From assembly GCA_024196135.1 (NCBI GenBank), contig JAMQCK010000057.1, positions 1 through 64,000 of the forward strand: DNA of 64,000 nucleotides, written 5' to 3'. This stretch comes from Pleurotus ostreatus/Saccharomyces cerevisiae fusant. Lineage: Eukaryota; Opisthokonta. Within the stretch, counting starts at the first letter, position 1. The number at the start of each line of letters is the position of its first letter. A model generated the notes under the pieces. It was given only the letters and a program-made list of their open reading frames with translations. It did not search any database and had not been told where the DNA came from. The position numbers were made by a program, and so were the translations under genes. Of this stretch, positions 1 through 11,555 are shown piece after piece.

Positions 1-844
1 TCCGGGATCGCCACGCGCTGCGGAGCGATCACGTGGTTGGGCGGAGTTAACCCCTCGGCCGCGATCGGAACGTCTCTTGTTCCTTCCTCTCACTGTGCAC
101 GTCCGTGCGAGGACGCGCTCGACGCCGGCGCCTTCGTAAGTACAGCTCCCTTACTGTGTCGTTCTCATGCTGACGGGGTTGCGCTCCTTCGCACTTACCA
201 TAGGCCCCTTCCACTCCCTTCTCGACCATACCCCCGCGCGCGTATCCTTCACGATAGCACCCTCGAGGAAGTCGGCGGCCATACGGCGCCGCGCGCAGGC
301 TGCGGCATGCTGTAGTCGCTCGTGCTCGACGCGAGCCGATGACGGAGCTGACCATTTGTCCGAGGACAAGAGGACTAATCATGCAAGGTACGTGTTTACG
401 GTCTCTACCATGTGCCGTCTTTCTTTCTGACCATGTCTGCAGTATTCGTGTAGTCTATACCCGCGCTACCTTCAGACACCAAAGTTGGCGCGTGAAGCTC
501 TCAAAAGTACGTTGCCTGCCCTTCTTTTTTAGTCATATCACTTACCCTTGCTAGCTTGGTTGTTATGAAGCTGCCGCTTATGCGCATCCCTACCCCCTCA
601 CCTCCGCCCTCGATGCCCTCGAGCCCAGAAGGAGACAGTGTTGCGACGTTGGCCACACTGTCAGGATGGAGGTTTGTCTCGGGTGCTCGTGGTTTAGTAG
701 TAGTGTAAACCGTAGACACACTAGCTTGCGTAGTATAGAGATGAATATATGTGTTTCTCACCATCTGTCCAGTACGCTGCCTGAATAGCTGGGATATACA
801 AAATATAGTACACTACTCGAGGTCTTTACGTGGGACTGAGCGGG

Positions 845-969
845 CACTTATAAGTGTTGGGCAAAGGCCTTGTAAGAGGCTGGTAATTTAAGTCCATCTG
901 ATTAAAAGTGCTTATCAGTGATTGTGGCGCTTACAAGCCCCTTCCAAGCCCTTAGCTCGCTTATAAGCG
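845..969. repeat. Two 12-nt perfect palindromes sharing core CTTATAAG
   Basis: CACTTATAAGTG at 845-856 and CGCTTATAAGCG at 958-969 are each self-complementary, about 100 nt apart. Related half-sites (GTGCTTATCAG, CGCTTACAAGC) lie between them. This could be a remnant of a small inverted-repeat element or a dimer-binding site. The function is unknown. Confidence 0.4.
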
Positions 970-1507
970 ATTAACAGCTTCCAGGCATTTTCGTGATGGC
1001 CCGCCACGTGATGCTGTCTTGAAGAATGCAGTCACACCATGCGCCCTGATCCTGGTCTGCCTGCGCCACGATCCGAGCCGTACCTGGTTCCAGACGATTG
1101 GCCACTAGCACATTCAATTCTCTGTACTTCTTGCAATGTCGAACAGCCCCTTCGCCAGCGGGAGGTCCACTCCGGCGAGGCAGCAGGTTAGTGGTCAACT
1201 GTACGCCTGAGCAGCATTCTGACGATTGCCAGTCCGCCAATCCCGCATCTCCCACCCAGAGCACGTTCTCGGAAACCAGCGGCATTAATCTGCAGCATAC
1301 CACAAGCACACCGCGATCGGTCTTCCGGGGTACGGCCAGCACCTTTGCAACCCCCAGCAGCAGCGTGCGCATCCGCGCGGACCCCAGCATCGCGACCTGC
1401 TTTGATCCATCTGACAAGGAGCTCTACGCACTGTGGGCCCCGCGAGCATGACAGACTATCTCGTAGGCGCCAAGCGGCGACCATTGTTGACATGTGCGGA
1501 ACCAGAA

Positions 1508-1514
1508 TATAAAA
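1508..1514 (+). promoter_or_regulatory. Possible TATA box of the RTA1-like gene
   Basis: TATAAAA lies about 138 nt upstream of the ATG at 1652. The distance suits a fungal core promoter with a short 5' UTR. It is supported only by the motif. Confidence 0.35.
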
Positions 1515-1651
1515 CCTTCCTCTTCGGGACGCGCGGGATCGATCCATCAGCGGGGAGTTAGCCGCCCGCTGGGCAGGGGCTTGAGACGCGCGGAGCACGG
1601 GCTGCCATGGAGTCCAGCAATCGGCTCCCCACCTTGCCCTCCTACCCCCAT

Positions 1652-2954
1652 CATGTCCACACTATCTTCTTTGCCAGTTCGTCTATTGTATACGTTAGGC
1701 GCGGTCGTGCTTCTTGCTTCGCGTGCAGAAGCAGCGCCCGCGCTGGACATACCCTGCCCAGATCCCTTCACCGATCCGAAGAATGACTTCTGCAACCCTC
1801 TGCGGTATATACCCACCACGGCCTTGACGGCGGTTTCTTTCAGTGCGTTACCCCCAGTCGCCCTTCCTCACAAAACTAACGCGAGCTCAGGCCTCATCCT
1901 CGCTGTCGGTATTACTCAGACGTTGTGGACATGGAGATATGGGGCGAAGTGGATGATGGCAATGACCATAGGCTGCTACAGTGCGTTGAGAGAACGTTTT
2001 CTTACCGACTCGCACTCATGATCGGTAGCCTTCGCCGTTGGCCTTGCCCTTCGCTTCGGCCTACATGACGATCCGCAGTCCACAGGCATCGTGCGTGAAC
2101 TCATTAAATGACGCGCCTTCGTCAATTTGACACCTCCCCAGTACATCGCCTTTTACTTGTTTACTGTGCTGTCGGTTCGTCGCCTCCAACGCTTCCGCAC
2201 ATACTTTTCACTAACACCTATCCCTCAGCCATGCGCGTTCATCGCTGCCGACTATGTCCTGCTCGGACGCATCGCTAGAGCTCTCGGATGCGGGCAGTAC
2301 CTTGCCATCTCCCCGCGACGCATCACTACTGTCTTCGTCACCTCCGACATCACGACCTTCCTCATCCAGGCAGCGGGAGGTGGCTTGTCAACTTCTGGCA
2401 AGAAGAATCCCGAGCTGTCTTTGAAAGGCTCCCGAGTTTGTCCTCCCTATCTTCTTGTAGGCCTCGAGCTCATGCTCTTGTAGATCTTCCTGGCTGGTCT
2501 GGCTTTGCAACTGGCCTCATTCGCGGTCTTCACGTTCATCTACTTGCTGTTCCTCTACCGTGTATACAAGCACAAGCCCTCGGCATGGAGTCAGGACAAG
2601 GGAATGCCGTGGTACAAGAACTGGCTCTCGCTTGCCGGGGCGCTGTCGCTCAGCTGCGTCGGGATCTTGGTTCGTAGCCGTCCTCCGCACCCATCCCATT
2701 GTCTAATCAGCGCGTAGATCCGCTCTGTATACCGTACCATCGAACTCTCGGAAGGCTTCAACGGCCCGCTCGCCACGAACGAAGCTCTCTTCTACGGCTT
2801 GGACACACTCCCGCTCTTCATCGCCATCGCTGTCTACATCCCGTTCTGGCCTGGGCGATACCGCTTGGATGATGCGGCAGCAGCGAAGGAGCTTGCGGAG
2901 TCGACGATTGTCAGCAATGAGAACAAGACGTCGCAGGAGGCAGTCAGCAACTAG
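1652..2954 (+). CDS. RTA1-like lipid-translocating/resistance membrane protein
   Basis: The spliced product is about 330-340 residues, a multi-pass membrane protein of the RTA1/RTM1 family, which has seven predicted membrane segments in known members. Fungal members are linked to lipid transport, sterol stress and resistance to toxic compounds. An N-terminal hydrophobic segment ending in ASRAEAAPA looks like a signal sequence. It is followed by a short extracytoplasmic stretch with Cys residues. Family signatures follow: YIAFYLF, PCAFIAADYVLLGR, then VTSDITTFLIQAAGGG. The C-terminal exon carries FYGLDTLPLFIA and a short polar tail. Six short introns interrupt the gene. I start at 1652 rather than at an upstream in-frame ATG because the hydrophobic leader begins there. 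The substrate cannot be inferred. Confidence 0.87.
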
Positions 2955-3246
2955 ACGGACATATCCCGGTAGAGGATATTTGGTCGATATCAGGGTATGT
3001 GTAGTGGCCATTATACAGGCCAAGGAGATGGTTCTATACAGCTATATACGTTCCTTACTGTAATACCCGCATATAGTATTGTGGAGATCTTGCTTGTCTT
3101 CTTGAAGCGGCAGCTACACTTGCACTCTCTGGCCCTCACCCTGCTCCAACCACCTCCGGCTACTCGGTAACTCAAGCCGGGGTAGATGCGGGGTATGTAC
3201 TTTGATTCCGATCAAACTCAACCTCCGAAGCTTGAATCCGTCGCTC

Positions 3247-4755
3247 ATGTCCTCGCGTACGAGTCCTCCGCGAGCAGGTGGTGCTAGCAACTTGCTCAAG
3301 TACCATAGACCGAGGCAGAGTCTGCGGCCTGGTATCAAGGAGCATATTCCTGTGTTGACGAAGGAGTCGAGATTGTGAGTGAATTGTTGATCTCACCAGC
3401 CTCTGGGTCGCTGCACGGCGTTCTATCTATTTGACAAGGCCTACCCATTGAAAGATAGTACAATGGCTTGCTGAACCTCTGTTCAGATGCCTGAAGAACC
3501 TAGCTTCGCATAAGCCGCGATTTCTACACCATGTTATGAAGAAAGTCCCAAGAGAGCGATGCGCGGCTGTCCTTGTCGCTCTTTTCGTCGGGAGAAAGGG
3601 TGATTTGTATGTGCTGTTGAGCAGGTAAGTTGTTGCTGCACAAGAGCATCTTTAGTGTGTAATAGTGTTTGGCGAACACAGACGCTCCAGTACTCTGCGA
3701 ACCTACGCCGGGGACACCTCGCTGCCGGGAGGCAAGGTAGAAACGACCGACAGATCGTTCGAGGATACAGCGGTGAGCATGAAGTGTTCAAATTGATCTA
3801 CTTTCCGCTCAAACCGCGACGAAGAGAAGAGAGGCATTCGAGGAGGTACGAGGAAGACTATGTGCCACAATTATGCTTCCTCACCGTTGTGCAGATTGGT
3901 CTGCCACCCGATAAACAGAAGGTCTTGCTTCTTTGTACGTTGGATCCCTTTCTCGCTGGGAACGCTCTTGTCGTCGTCCCGTAAGTATCAGCACTTACAA
4001 TCAATATGGTCCCCCATCTGAGGCCCTCCTTACAGTGTCGTCGTCCTAGTCCTCGACAAAACCATCCGCGTGCGTATCTTCAGCAAGCGCGAGCTAAAAC
4101 CATGTTACCGAAGATTTGACTGATTTTTCAGCCCATCCTCAACGCCTCCGAGGTCGCCCAGCTCTTCTCCCACCCTCTCGCCTCCTTCCTCTCAGAAACG
4201 CCCCCATACTCGGAAGCCGAGCTCTCGGACATGATACCCTACCATACCACCGTCGACTATCCATGGGAGGGTCCTGGGCCGGGTCCTGCGTCACACTTGG
4301 CCATGCCGCCCGCGCCATCTACCCTCTCGCCGGATCCACACGCAGACGTGGATCTCCCTGAGGACACCTCCCCGCATCAGCGCAAGCGCAAGCGCATGGT
4401 ACGCATGCATCGATTTTTGACTGGGCGTGAGGCAGGAGGGACGAAGCCGGTGTTTGGCTTGACTGCGTGAGTGCTCGTACTTTTCCCTATATGGTCCCTC
4501 TCGACGACTCCGCATGCCGTCCGGCGGCACCTGCGGCACCTGAAAAGCTCTGATTTCTCACTTACCACACCCAGTGCCATCCTTATCCACACTGCCACCA
4601 TCGGCTATGGTCGTAAACCGGACTTCGAAGTCAATCCACCAGGAGCGCCGAGCTGGCGAGAACGAATCGAGTGGGCGCTAGCGAAGCATCCAGGCTTTCA
4701 GCTTGCGCACAGCCAACAAACCTCCAATCGGCTGAAGAGGGAATCCAAGCTATGA
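3247..4755 (+). CDS. PCD1: Nudix hydrolase, peroxisomal CoA diphosphatase type (PCD1/NUDT7-like)
   Basis: It probably hydrolyses coenzyme A or acyl-CoA to phosphopantetheine products and 3',5'-ADP. The NuCoA motif is visible as LLSRS..LR...G...LPGG. It runs directly into a Nudix box of the CoA subtype, GGKVETTD then REAFEEIGL, where Asp replaces the first Glu of the general box, as in other CoA hydrolases. A conserved C-terminal region with an aromatic YGRKPDFEV segment follows. The protein is about 330 residues from eight or so exons. Exon 1 holds MSSRTSPP and the next begins CLKNLASHKPRF. A long acidic/proline-rich insert follows the Nudix fold. The extreme C-terminus is ESKL, close to but not a canonical SKL-type PTS1 context, so peroxisomal location is plausible only. 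Confidence 0.85.
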
Positions 4756-5190
4756 TGCCATCCGCTCGAGGCTGGGCAGCACCGTAGCACCTGTTATTGT
4801 CAAACGATGCCTTTCATCGAATCTCAGCGTGTATATTCGACTTGGTATGACTTTCACTCAATATATAGTACATGAATCCTACGAGACGTGATTGTATATA
4901 ACGATTGTATCTGAGGTGGGCAAACGAAGACGAGAACAATGGGACAGCGAGAGCGAGGGCGTGCGACGACTATATCTAGACTTGTGGGTCGCCTCAATGT
5001 AAGCAAGGACATACGCCTCGTAAGCTGAGATTAAGACGATGGACGAGTAACAGGGAAGAGATCGGAACAAAGTTGAGATCGGGACAGGATTGAGATCAGG
5101 AAGCGGGATAGATACAAGTACATAGGCAAGGAGGAACTGTATTATATCTTACAATGTGCGGATGTACGCTGGACTGCAGCGCTAGGTCTA
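4756..5190. other. Intergenic, convergent 3' ends
   Basis: It lies between the stop of the Nudix gene and the stop of the minus-strand gene that follows. It is relatively AT-rich near 4860-4910 and presumably holds both 3' UTRs. No coding signal was recognised. Confidence 0.5.
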
Positions 5191-6411
5191 TTACCTCGCC
5201 TGGTCGTGGTCCCCGGTGCTGACCCAGCTCGACGCGGAGAAGGAAACCTCGCTGCCGGTCTCGAGCTCGTCGGCCCAGGAAGACATGTTGGACGGCGTCG
5301 GGGACTGTATGCGGCTGAGGTCGGACGAGGTGTTGCGTGATGCGGCGCGCGGGCCTGCGAACAGGTCGTCCTCGTCGTCAGAGGCAGAGAAGATCGTACC
5401 AGGGGCGCTCGCATAGTTGGACGTAGACACCGCGGCGGAGGCCGCAAGCAGATCCTGCGCCGACGCGAAGGGGTCCCGTGCTGGGACAACTGGGCTGCCG
5501 GCGGGAAACGAGGCAAAGGACGACGTGGGCGAAGGCGCGCGCGAGGACGTCAGAGTCTCCGCACGCGAGGGCGCGCGGGTAGAAGCAAGTGAACGGACCT
5601 CAGAAGACGCGACGGATGGCGCACGGGAGAGGGAAGACGCCGACATGATGTCAAGGTCGATCGAGGCGGCGAGGGGGTGAGACATGGAGAGCGACTGCAC
5701 ATCGCCGGCCTGAGACTGCGGGGCGGAGGTGGCGATCTGAGGTTCCGGGACGGGTTGCTCTGCTGGCAGTGGCTGGACAAGAGGGGCAGGGGAGGGCAAC
5801 TCGCGGACGGATGCCGCGGGGGTTGGCAGGCCCTGCGACGATGGGCTGCTGGTCCTGAAAGTAGGCGAGGATGGGTCGCAGATGACATGTGTTGGCACAG
5901 CGCGGATAGGCGTCGGTGTCATGGGCTCGAATGGGATCTGCGGGGGGGGGGGGTAGATTAGTAACGCCACAGCACGAGGCGCTGCATGCATTGCTCACGT
6001 CGTCGACGCTGGTATGCAGCTGAGGCTTCCTGCGGCGCAGCGTGCTGCGCTCTACTTCCTTGCGCCACTCGTGTACCTCCTTCGTTACCATGTTCTCCAG
6101 CTCGAACGACCTCTTATCGTCGAACGAGTCTGGGGCAACACCGTCGCTCTTCTTGTCATCTAGGCTCTCCGCATCGAAGTACGCTGCTTCATACGGCCGC
6201 GCCAGAGTACGGGAGCGTGCCCTTCGCCTACGCTCGAGGAAATCTTCTGCCCATCGCTCAACCTTGGGTGCGATATGGGGTTCGTATACGAACTGACGAC
6301 CACTATCAACGAGGGTTCATGGATTTAGATATTCTACGCACCTCCTTGAACGCAAGCCCAGCAGCGACCGTCCCGAGGATGGCAATCACATAAACCGCAG
6401 GAGTAGGCATA
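5191..6411 (-). CDS. Unknown protein with N-terminal membrane anchor and disordered Ser/Pro-rich tail
   Basis: Three exons read from ATG 6411. Exon 1 encodes a hydrophobic segment (VYVIAILGTVAAGLAF) that would anchor the N-terminus in a membrane. Exon 2 is basic and charged (ERRRRARSR, then KEVHEWRKEVERS), suggesting helices on the cytoplasmic face. Exon 3 is a long Ser/Pro/Ala-rich region containing an SRAPS-like repeat (LSRAPS, STRAPS, SSRAPS). It ends with an acidic patch (SASDDEDD) and WADELETGSEVSFSASSW. The intron before exon 3 has an 11-12 nt poly-C tract next to its acceptor. I recognise no family. A membrane-tethered adaptor with phosphorylatable Ser repeats is inference. Confidence 0.7.
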
Positions 6412-7073
6412 ACGAGGGTCGGTGAGCTGATGGGAAGATACAAGGAGGATGAGGCAAGCTCCCGCCCCTCTTCCGTGCACTCGGCTCATTCATAATTCGG
6501 CCATGTGCTAGGGTTAAGGTTAGTGATCTCATCACTCCCGTTTGATCGCCGTCCGGCACATTCCGTCTGCCTTCGAAGTTCAACTTTGCAGACGGACCTC
6601 GGTCTCGAGGTGACGATGGAGGGACCCGAGGCGCTGAAGCACACTGGGTAGTGTCTCGAACGTGCAGAGAGATGTAGACAGTCCGCGCAGTCTCCCTCCT
6701 GGGTACAAGGTTGGTATGAAGGGACAAATAACCGGAATGCAGGCGGTGGACAAGCGAGGCTTGCGAAGTTGCATAGCCGACAACATTCAGCTATCCAAAG
6801 AGCGGCTCTACAAGTTCACAGGACTCCGAATGGATACCCCGAGCGCCCGAGGGTCCTCGTAGGACTCTTCAGTCACTGGGGCGCGCGGCCTCCGGCCGGG
6901 TGACTTGTCAGCGTGATGACAAAAATTTACAAACAAGAAACGCATGGGGTTCCTTCTGCCGCAGAGTCGAGATCCAGACCAGTTCGTGCAATCTTCCTCT
7001 TGCCCTCATCACCATCGCCGTCGTCGTCCAGCGCCCGTCCTCGAGCAGCGGTGTTCACATTCGTCGTCGTTCA
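6412..7073. other. Divergent intergenic/promoter region
   Basis: It separates the divergent starts at 6411 (minus) and 7074 (plus). I see no reliable coding, repeat or RNA signal. The distance suits two promoters. Confidence 0.5.
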
Positions 7074-8924
7074 ATGGAAGACTCACTCGCTCCACCCGAA
7101 TCGACGACGACATCTCGCGCCCGCGCATCGTCGGCCTCAACTTTGCGTCCGGCTATCACCATTGACACCCTTGGACGGCGTCGCTCAGGATCCCTGCTGC
7201 AGTGTCTCGCGCAGGTAGCGGCCGAGCATACACCAACGGAGGACGCGAAGTCCGATCAGCATCCGTCTGCAACACAGCCGTCAGACGACGCGCCCCAAAC
7301 GACGTTTGCAACGTTGTCCTCGCGCCTCTTCTCCTGGTTCCGCCTCCCATCGCGCCACAAGCCCGACTGGTCCTCGCCCTCCTCCCCACGCTCCAGCAGA
7401 TCCAGTCGCAGCTCAGAAGACGAGTACATACTCCCCATGTCCGCGTCGGCCGTCAAGACGTCCTTCTCGGAAGATGAACTGCGGGCTCATGAGGCCTCGG
7501 AGTCCTTCCTATGGCATCTGGGCATCCCCAGCATGCACTCTCCCATCCTCATTGTAATGCTTCTGTTCCCTCTGTCCTCGATTCTCGTCGTGGTCGCGGT
7601 GTCGACCCTCCCAATCACGCTGGTATGGCCGCGAACTTTGCAAGACCTCGCGCAACTGGGACGCGACTTGCACGCGTATTCGCAAAGCGGGCCCGGGGAG
7701 CTCGCTCATGTGTTGGGCGTTCTCTCGGCGACGGCGGTATGGAAGCACGCATGGTCGATTCCAGGGAGTGTCATCTGGGTTCGTCGCCATACCTGTTTCC
7801 AAGGTTCATCGAACTAACTGCGCATACGCTCCACAGAACGTCCTCGCCGGCGCTCTGTTCTCACCGCTGCTCGCCACCATCCTCCTCACTCTCCTCACCA
7901 CCTTGGGCTCCCTATGCTCGACCCTCCTCGCGACACCTCTTGCTCCTATCCTCACCTACCTCTTCCCCCGCGCCCTAGACCTCGTCCGCAACGCTCTCGG
8001 AGATCAGTCAGCACCGCTTGACGAGAAAAGGCCAAACGTCATTGCACCCGCCTTGACGCGCGCGGACTCGGCAACCGACATCTCGTACCCGCCGGTCCCG
8101 CCCGTGTCAGTTACACCACCCTCACGGACCGCGTCGCCCGCGAATGAAGTGTTTGAGGAGAAGCAACTCGAGGCGGCCCAAGTAGAGAACACGACGCCCA
8201 CCTGGATTCGCCTGGCGATCCTGCGTCTGATAGGGATCGTCCCCTGGTCAGGGATTAATATCGCTTGCGGTGTTTGTGGAGTCAGCTTGTGGGATTGCAT
8301 GCTCGGGAATCTCGTCGGCACTCTGCCATGGACAGCCGTGACCTGCCAGGTGCGTGTCGGAAGGCTTCTTTTCCCTGCCTCCAAACTGATTATCCGCCCC
8401 AGGTCGGTGATATTCTGCAGACGTTCGCCACGAACCCGAGAGAAGAGGGGATGACGATTTCCTCGTTGTTGGCTTCCCGGGAGATCATCGTCAAGCTCAT
8501 TCTTCTAAGCGTGCTCTCCCTCGCACCGATCCTTGGACGCGACCGGCTGAAGGCGTGGGCATCGGGGGAGACTACCCAAGGCGTAACGGAGTCGACCTCG
8601 AATACCGCATCGCTCGTCCCCTCCGTTATGTCGACACCAATGTTGGCATACGCGATCCCATCCTTCGTGTCCAACGGCATCCCGTCATTCGCGCAGCCCG
8701 ACCAGGGTAGACAACCTGGCGAGCGCGAATGGCAGTGGCGCCGGTGGTTCCGCACGCTGAAGCCAGTTCAGCGTGCACGCGACTGGATATCGCAGAACGA
8801 CGTGCAGGGATGGCGGCGGACGCTCCGGGATCGCCTAAGGCAGCAGCCCACCCAGCGGCAGGTCGACGCGCAGGAGCTCCGGACACTCGTGGACGAGAAG
8901 CGGCGCATCGAGGGATGGGATTAG
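7074..8924 (+). CDS. VTT/SNARE-associated Golgi (Tvp38/TMEM64/DedA-like) membrane protein
   Basis: This is a membrane protein of the VTT superfamily, whose fungal members act in Golgi/ER membranes and, for related VMP1/TMEM41 proteins, in lipid scrambling. About the first 160 residues are a Ser/Arg-rich disordered region. Hydrophobic segments then begin at SPILIVMLLFPLSSILVVV. The VTT core follows: SIPGSVIW spliced to NVLAGALFSP, then a hydrophobic run. After a polar loop of about 90 residues comes IVPWSGINIACG, then LGNLVGTLPWTAV joined to VGDILQ. A last membrane segment (IIVKLILLSVLSLAPILG) precedes a basic Arg/Gln-rich tail. There are two introns near 7779-7837 and 8350-8402. The start at 7074 is the first ATG in the frame. 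The polar loop inside the VTT domain is longer than in yeast Tvp38. Confidence 0.8.
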
Positions 8925-9675
8925 TCGGATATGTGGAATCATAGGTTCTACTTCCCTCCCCACTCACCGCGCTCCTTCCCGTCTGCTGTGCTGCTGTTAC
9001 TGACGAATCGACACGCCCTATCACGACCTCCCCACCGTGGCACCCGTTGTCTTTATATCGCTTTCGCTAGTCCTCATCCTCATCTCCATCTACACACCTA
9101 CGCACCCCTCGCATCCCCTACACTGCCCTTTTTATGCATATGCATACATTTTCACCCTGGCGCCACACGGTGGGACGACGACCCACTGTGGACGACGGCC
9201 ACCCGTACCAGTACCGGGTGGCCGCGGCTCGCGGTGGACGACGACGACCGGCTAGAAGGAAATACACAAGATGTACATGTACGCTACCCATATTCTTTCG
9301 TTCAGCGGCGTGCTGCGTGCTGCGACTCGCCTAATACTTTTGCTTTCCACTTCCTCGCATGTCGGTTTATACACTATTTATCTTCATGTTCGCTGGTTCA
9401 TACATTCCTTGGTTTATATGATGCATCTGGATCTTATCATGACTTTGTTTGGGGGAGTGTGAAGGCTGGCATGGCCATAAAGGCACTGAAGATGCTACAC
9501 AGTCTAAGGCACAATTGCCCACGCAGATACTATCCATGAGCATGAACAAAGGAACCAAATGTCCTAGCGCAATGCGAGGAATTCCAGGCATTGGGTACCA
9601 TGTACTACTACTAAGGCAACTCGAATAACGTATCGTCGTGAAGAAACGTGAGGGAGAGGTAGTCGCCTCGCATCA
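8925..9675. other. Intergenic, convergent 3' ends
   Basis: It is AT-richer, with low-complexity stretches, between the stops of the VTT gene and the BTB gene. No protein or RNA gene was recognised. Confidence 0.5.
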
Positions 9676-11341
9676 TCATATCCAACCTGCTGGTGGAGGT
9701 GGAGTGCGTATCGTAGGCGGCTTGCTCGAACTTCGTGGCGGTGGCCCATTCGACGACCTGCTCCTGTGCCCCGTCGACGACCTCGGACTAGCAGGATACC
9801 TGCTCCCCTCACTCGGTGGTGGCGGAGACCTGACGCCCGCGTCAAGTGTCCGTTCGTCGCGCACCGTCGTGAACCCCAGCCCCATGCGCTCGAGCCCGCT
9901 CTTCTCCGCCAGCGCCGGCAGGCTGTGGACGGAGGCGTGCAGACTCTGGTGCGAGCCGATCATCGTCGCGCTGGCGTTGCTGCCGCCGCGCTGGTGCGTG
10001 CGCGCGGGCTGCTGGCGGTGCATGTGCCGGATTTCGTCCACGCAGAGCTTGTAGAGGGGCTCGAGGTCGAGGTAGAGGGCTTCGTCGCGGAGGTCGAGGA
10101 GGGCGTCGAGTTCGGCGCGGGGGGTGGGTTGGGAGAAGACGCCGCGGGGCAGGGTTTCGGGCGGGCCACCTGGTTCTGCTTCGGGTGTTCGAAGGTATGC
10201 GAGGACGTGTTCGTAGCTGAGAAGCGCGCCATCAGCAAGATGAACGAGTCACGGAATGATACGATTCTACTCACGGCGAGCTGGGTCTGTCAAGGAATAT
10301 GTGCACATGAGATGCCACCTCGCGCACAAGGCCCATCGACGTGAGATGGTTGCGGTACGTGGACATGTCGTCGCTGTAGACAGACGCCGAATCCATCCTT
10401 TCACGCTTCGGTAGCAAGGATTCCACGTAGGTCGCCAGATTCGAAGGTCGCGACATGAGGGTCTGTGCCGTGGTCCGGTATGTCTTCGTGCACGTCTCCA
10501 GGGTGACGATTACCCTGCCCAAGTCTGTGTTGATTGGGCTGCCGGAAAGCTCAGAGACGAGGACGGGTTTGAAGATGGGTGCTTCGGGAAGGGGTACTGC
10601 GCTGGGTAGCGGCGGAGTGACGCTCTCGGAGGTGACAAGCAAGGGGGCAGGGGCAGGCTTCAAGAGTGGACGTGGAGAGCTTGGTCCAGGTACAGGCGAT
10701 TCGGAGGGCGTGAAGGGTGTTGGGGGGAGTGCAGGAGATGGCACTGGGCGGACGGGCATGGGAGGTCGAGAGCGCATGGTGTGGTCTTGATCGTCCTCCT
10801 CCTCCGCAGCCTCCTCTTCCACATATAGATCTGCATCCTCCCCTTCTTCGTATGGCAGAGGCGGGAGCGGGGTCTGCGCTTTTCGCGGCGAGACGGAGGT
10901 TTCGTGCCCTCTCTCGTTCCGGCTAGAGTACTTCCTCCGTAGTGCTAATTGCTTGCCAAGCTCGGACAGAGGTTCGGATTGCTGGGATAGCTGCTCGCTC
11001 TGCAGGCGCACATGCGTCTTCTGCAGAGCCTCCTCCGGAGTCCCGACAATGATAGCGCCCCCGCCGAGGCGTCCACGCTCCGAGCCATGCTCTATGGATC
11101 GCTCAGACTTGTCTTCGCCGCGATGCCTGCCCGGGCTAATGGAGTTGCTGGTAGTCGATCGCGACAGCCAACCCATGGGGTTTGTTATGGAGGGTCGTGT
11201 CTTATGGCCCTTGGTGGGCATGGTGCGCGGTGCCATAGGAAGGTCCGAGGCAGAAGAGAAGCCATGCTTCGTCGCAAAGCCGCCCGGCTGCCACTCGTCC
11301 GGGCGCGTGCTTGCTGAACGTGGTGGGCTCGTCGTCGACAT
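9676..11341 (-). CDS. BTB/POZ-fold protein with long disordered N-terminus
   Basis: Two exons encode roughly 525 residues. The first 240 or so are disordered, rich in Ser/Pro/Arg, with an acidic stretch (YEEGEDADLYVEEE). A folded region follows, starting INTDLGRVIVTLETC, which matches a T1-type BTB domain seen in many fungal proteins. It continues through YRNHLTSMG and FLDRPSSP, is spliced to YEHVLAYLRTPE, then reaches LLDLRDEALYLDLEPLYKLC. A disordered Ser/Pro tail ends the protein. The intron (about 10219-10276) has clean GTGAGT and TCAG borders. I start at 11341 (MSTTSPPRS); an in-frame ATG at 11458 would add 39 residues and leave only 97 nt to the divergent gene. The role is unknown; BTB folds usually mediate oligomerisation or cullin binding. 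Confidence 0.72.
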
Positions 11342-11555
11342 GGTAGTGGTTGCAGGAGAAGGGGGGATACGTGGTCGTGCCGGGTATTGCGTGAGAAAGG
11401 TATCTAGATGGCGGGAGAACACAAAAGCATGGCCAGAGTCGGGGATGGAGGAGAACAATGGGGCTGATCCCGAGGAGGCTATCGATCAACATGGCCCAAT
11501 AGCCAGTTTTGGGTGCGTCTATTGTTCTCTTTTGTCTCCGGCGATCACATCAGAC

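Larger units (their letters stand above)
1..1651. other. No confident gene; possible degenerate or partial sequence
   Basis: No recognisable protein. The first 150 bases have an open frame running in from the left edge and ending in a plausible donor near 139, so the tail of a gene outside the window is possible. A minus-strand open frame (971-1417) faintly recalls retroelement polyprotein but has no diagnostic motif. Two 12-nt palindromes lie at 845-856 and 958-969. Confidence 0.3.

Noticed and set aside
971..1417. Minus-strand frame reminiscent of retrotransposon polyprotein
   Set aside because: No protease, integrase or reverse-transcriptase motif is present and there are no terminal repeats nearby.
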